15,700 nt of DNA, taken from positions 1-15,700 of the forward strand of contig CAIMDR010000003.1 in assembly GCA_903839795.1 (NCBI GenBank), read 5' to 3'. Positions 14,370 through 15,700 of this stretch are shown one piece after another. A program made the translations under genes and the position numbers. The stretch's first letter is position 1. Every line of letters starts with the position of its first letter. Source of the stretch: an uncultured Methylococcaceae bacterium. GTDB lineage: Bacteria > Pseudomonadota > Gammaproteobacteria > Methylococcales > Methylomonadaceae. Under the pieces are notes generated by a model that made no database searches, had not been told where the DNA came from, and saw only the letters and a program-made list of their open reading frames with translations.

Positions 14370-14912
14370 ATGAAAAAAACAATCAAAAAGATATTAAGCA
14401 CCGGTGCAGTGGCCGCCCTTTTTTTACTAAACGGGTGCGTTACCGAGACCAAATACAATGCGTTAGAACAAGAATACGAACAGCTTCAAGCTGCATTAAG
14501 TGCTGATCAGGCCAAGATCGTTCTTCTTGAGGGGGAGCTAAAAGTCACTATGGTCGATAAAGTTTTATTTTCTGAAGGCGGCTTTAAACTTAATTCCCAA
14601 GCCAAGGCTGTGCTGGGTAAATTAGTGCCGACTCTTTCAGGTTTGCAGCAAACCAAAATTATTGTTAATGGCTATACCGACAATGTTCCCATTGGTCCAA
14701 AGTTAAAGCGAGACGGCATTTCTTCAAATATTGACTTGTCATCCAAACGTGCTGATGGGGTCGTTGAATATTTGATAAAACAAGGTGTCAATCAAAACCT
14801 TATCTCCGCTCAAGGGTTTGGTGAATCTAATCCGGTAGGCTCAAACAATACACCAGACGGGCGCTCCCAGAATCGGCGTATTGAAGTGACATTGGTGGGT
14901 ACCGGTAATTAA
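14370..14912 (+). CDS. OmpA-family peptidoglycan-binding outer-membrane lipoprotein
   Basis: From the ATG at 14370 the 180-residue product has a lipoprotein signal peptide (MKKTIKKILSTGAVAALFLL) and a lipobox NGC with the modified Cys at residue 23. Residues 29-60 form a helical, possibly coiled-coil segment (YNALEQEYEQLQAALSADQ). The C-terminal OmpA domain (about 70-177) has VNGYTDNVPIG, SSKRADGVVEYLIKQGV, AQGFGESNPVGSN and SQNRRIEVTL, including the Asp and Arg that bind diaminopimelate in this fold. It should sit in the outer membrane and hold peptidoglycan non-covalently. A TTG at 14358 would add four residues; the ATG gives a cleaner signal peptide, although neither has a strong ribosome binding site. 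It is the first gene of a probable pair with the HdeA-type gene, which starts 57 bases after its stop. Confidence 0.9.
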   Translation: MKKTIKKILSTGAVAALFLLNGCVTETKYNALEQEYEQLQAALSADQAKIVLLEGELKVTMVDKVLFSEGGFKLNSQAKAVLGKLVPTLSGLQQTKIIVNGYTDNVPIGPKLKRDGISSNIDLSSKRADGVVEYLIKQGVNQNLISAQGFGESNPVGSNNTPDGRSQNRRIEVTLVGTGN

Positions 14913-14969
14913 TGAGCGCCGTTTTGTTTTAAGTTTACATTTTAAAATTAACTCATCCAGGAATTACTT

Positions 14970-15311
14970 ATGAAATCTAAAAAAATGACCATGGGTATTG
15001 CAGCGGCAGTTTTGTTGTCCGGCTCTGCGCTTGTTTTTGCGGCTGATGCGACCAAGGCAGCGACGACCAAAGCCGATAGCGTTAAAAAACCGTTAGGCAA
15101 ATTGACCTGCGAAGATTTTATCGCCATTGATGATATCATCAAGCCTCAGTACGTGATTGCCGCAGCTGCGCACACCAAAGGTGGCAAAGCTAAAAATGTA
15201 GTGATTGAAGTTGTGGATACCGAAACACTGGTGCCTGTTTTGATCGAAGAGTGTCAACAGGCACCGAAAGAATCTTTCTGGGCAAAATTAAAGAATAAAT
15301 TAAAACTCTAA
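14970..15311 (+). CDS. HdeA/HdeB-family periplasmic acid-stress chaperone
   Basis: The 113-residue protein has a signal peptide (MKSKKMTMGIAAAVLLSGSA, predicted cleavage after VFA near residue 24) and a mature HdeA-like domain: KLTCEDFIAIDDIIKPQYVI, then a Gly/Lys-rich turn and LVPVLIEECQQAPKESFW. The two Cys (in LTCEDF and EECQQ) match the conserved disulfide pair of HdeA. HdeA unfolds at low pH and protects periplasmic proteins. The C-terminus is lysine-rich (AKLKNKLKL), as in the family. A CAGGA site lies eight bases before the ATG. It follows the OmpA-type lipoprotein, so both products go to the envelope. HdeA-fold proteins outside enterobacteria may have other stress roles. Confidence 0.82.
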   Translation: MKSKKMTMGIAAAVLLSGSALVFAADATKAATTKADSVKKPLGKLTCEDFIAIDDIIKPQYVIAAAAHTKGGKAKNVVIEVVDTETLVPVLIEECQQAPKESFWAKLKNKLKL

Positions 15312-15394
15312 TCCGCTTGCTTTAAAAGTTAGATACAAATCGTCATCATCTAATCAATATGGCTTTTTTCAGGGCATTGATAGCCTGTTGATCG

Positions 15395-15445
15395 TAAGTA
15401 TTTACCTCCCCCTTTGAAAAAAGGGGGGCTGAATCATTGCGTTGT
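15395..15445. repeat. Dispersed C-rich/G-rich hairpin repeat, copy B
   Basis: GTAAGTATTTACCTCCCCCT, then TTGAAAAAAGGGGGG and CTGAATCATTGCG. This matches copy A at 659-708 in stem, loop and both flanks with a few substitutions, in the same orientation. The stem pairs CCTCCCCCTTT with AAAGGGGGG around a short A-rich loop. Confidence 0.6.
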
Positions 15446-15529
15446 ATCATCTGATCAATCCAGCATTTGTTTAATTTTTAGTTATAAATTTAAACAGGAA
15501 TCACACCAATAACTAACGAGGATTTTTAA

Positions 15530-15610
15530 ATGATTTCAGCGGGTATATACATTTTGACTGTTGTCTTTGCAATTTATGTAATTTATAGAGTGCTAGCAAA
15601 ATCTTTATAA
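15530..15610 (+). CDS. 26-residue single-span membrane peptide
   Basis: The ATG is preceded by GAGGA (15518-15522) seven bases upstream. The product is almost entirely one membrane helix: it starts MISAGIYILTVVFAIYVIYR and ends VLAKSL. Size and layout recall small accessory subunits such as KdpF, but no kdpA or other partner gene follows within the window, so no function is assigned. Confidence 0.5.
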   Translation: MISAGIYILTVVFAIYVIYRVLAKSL

Positions 15611-15650
15611 ACGAGTGGTAAGCAAAGCATTTAACATAACTTTAAAAAAT

Positions 15651-15700
15651 AACACCACGAAGACACGAAGATCACGAAGTTTTTACCTTGTCTTTTCTTC
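15651..15700 (+). repeat. Start of a CACGAAGA-type dispersed repeat, cut by the window end
   Basis: ACCACGAAGACACGAAGATC followed by ACGAAG is a short-period pattern (CACGAAGA units) typical of the end of a common intergenic repeat family in proteobacteria. It resembles the AGCCACAGAT...ACACAGAT ends of the MITE in style but not in sequence. The other end lies beyond the window. Confidence 0.5.

Noticed and set aside
15530..15610. kdpF
   Set aside because: Size and single span fit, but no kdpA follows in the remaining 90 bases and the residues do not match firmly.

Overview
The window looks like an accessory or lightly decayed chromosomal region of a gammaproteobacterium. The UmuD/UmuC/LexA, HflK/HflC, PPK2 and SulP proteins all have a proteobacterial character, base composition is moderate, and several intergenic repeat families seen here are common in large proteobacterial genomes, including aquatic and methanotrophic lineages. 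Genus cannot be fixed from this sequence. No rRNA, tRNA or CRISPR array was seen.

Layout, left to right. 1-801: no confident gene; it holds repeat copy 1, a C-rich hairpin repeat and a long stem-loop. 802-2543, minus strand: a GT1-type glycosyltransferase preceded by an IHF/HU-type gene that is split by repeat copy 2. 2958-4900, plus strand: hflK-hflC, overlapping by 4 bases. 4925-5315: remains of a MliC-type lipoprotein gene, split by repeat copy 3. 5316-9390: an SOS-style block in which umuD-umuC (minus) diverge from a lexA homologue (plus); lexA is followed by a 44-codon gene and a DEDDh exonuclease/GIY-YIG nuclease fusion. 9391-11446: mostly non-coding or relic DNA, with a small membrane-protein gene, a possible primase relic and an internally deleted insertion sequence with 29-bp inverted ends. 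11447-14080: PPK2 kinase and SulP transporter, probably one operon. 14370-15311: an OmpA-type lipoprotein and an HdeA-type periplasmic protein. The window ends with a 26-codon membrane peptide gene and the start of another dispersed repeat.

The main discovery is a 165-bp non-autonomous mobile element (MITE-like) present three times, at 286-450, 2339-2503 (inverted) and 5095-5259. All three copies are exactly 165 bp, have long imperfect terminal inverted repeats, and are flanked by perfect 5-bp target duplications (ATTAC, TTTAT, TTCAA). Removing the element plus one duplication restores a continuous reading frame through an IHF-beta-like gene and through a MliC-like gene, and possibly through a small membrane ORF. 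The element is therefore a real transposing unit that has broken genes here. A second mobile relic, at 10463-11036, keeps intact ends around a frameshifted and deleted ISAzo13-like transposase.

Functionally, the intact genes centre on envelope and stress biology: protease-modulating membrane proteins (HflKC), inducible mutagenesis and DNA processing (LexA, UmuDC, Exo-GIY-YIG), polyphosphate-nucleotide metabolism with anion transport, and periplasmic or outer-membrane proteins.
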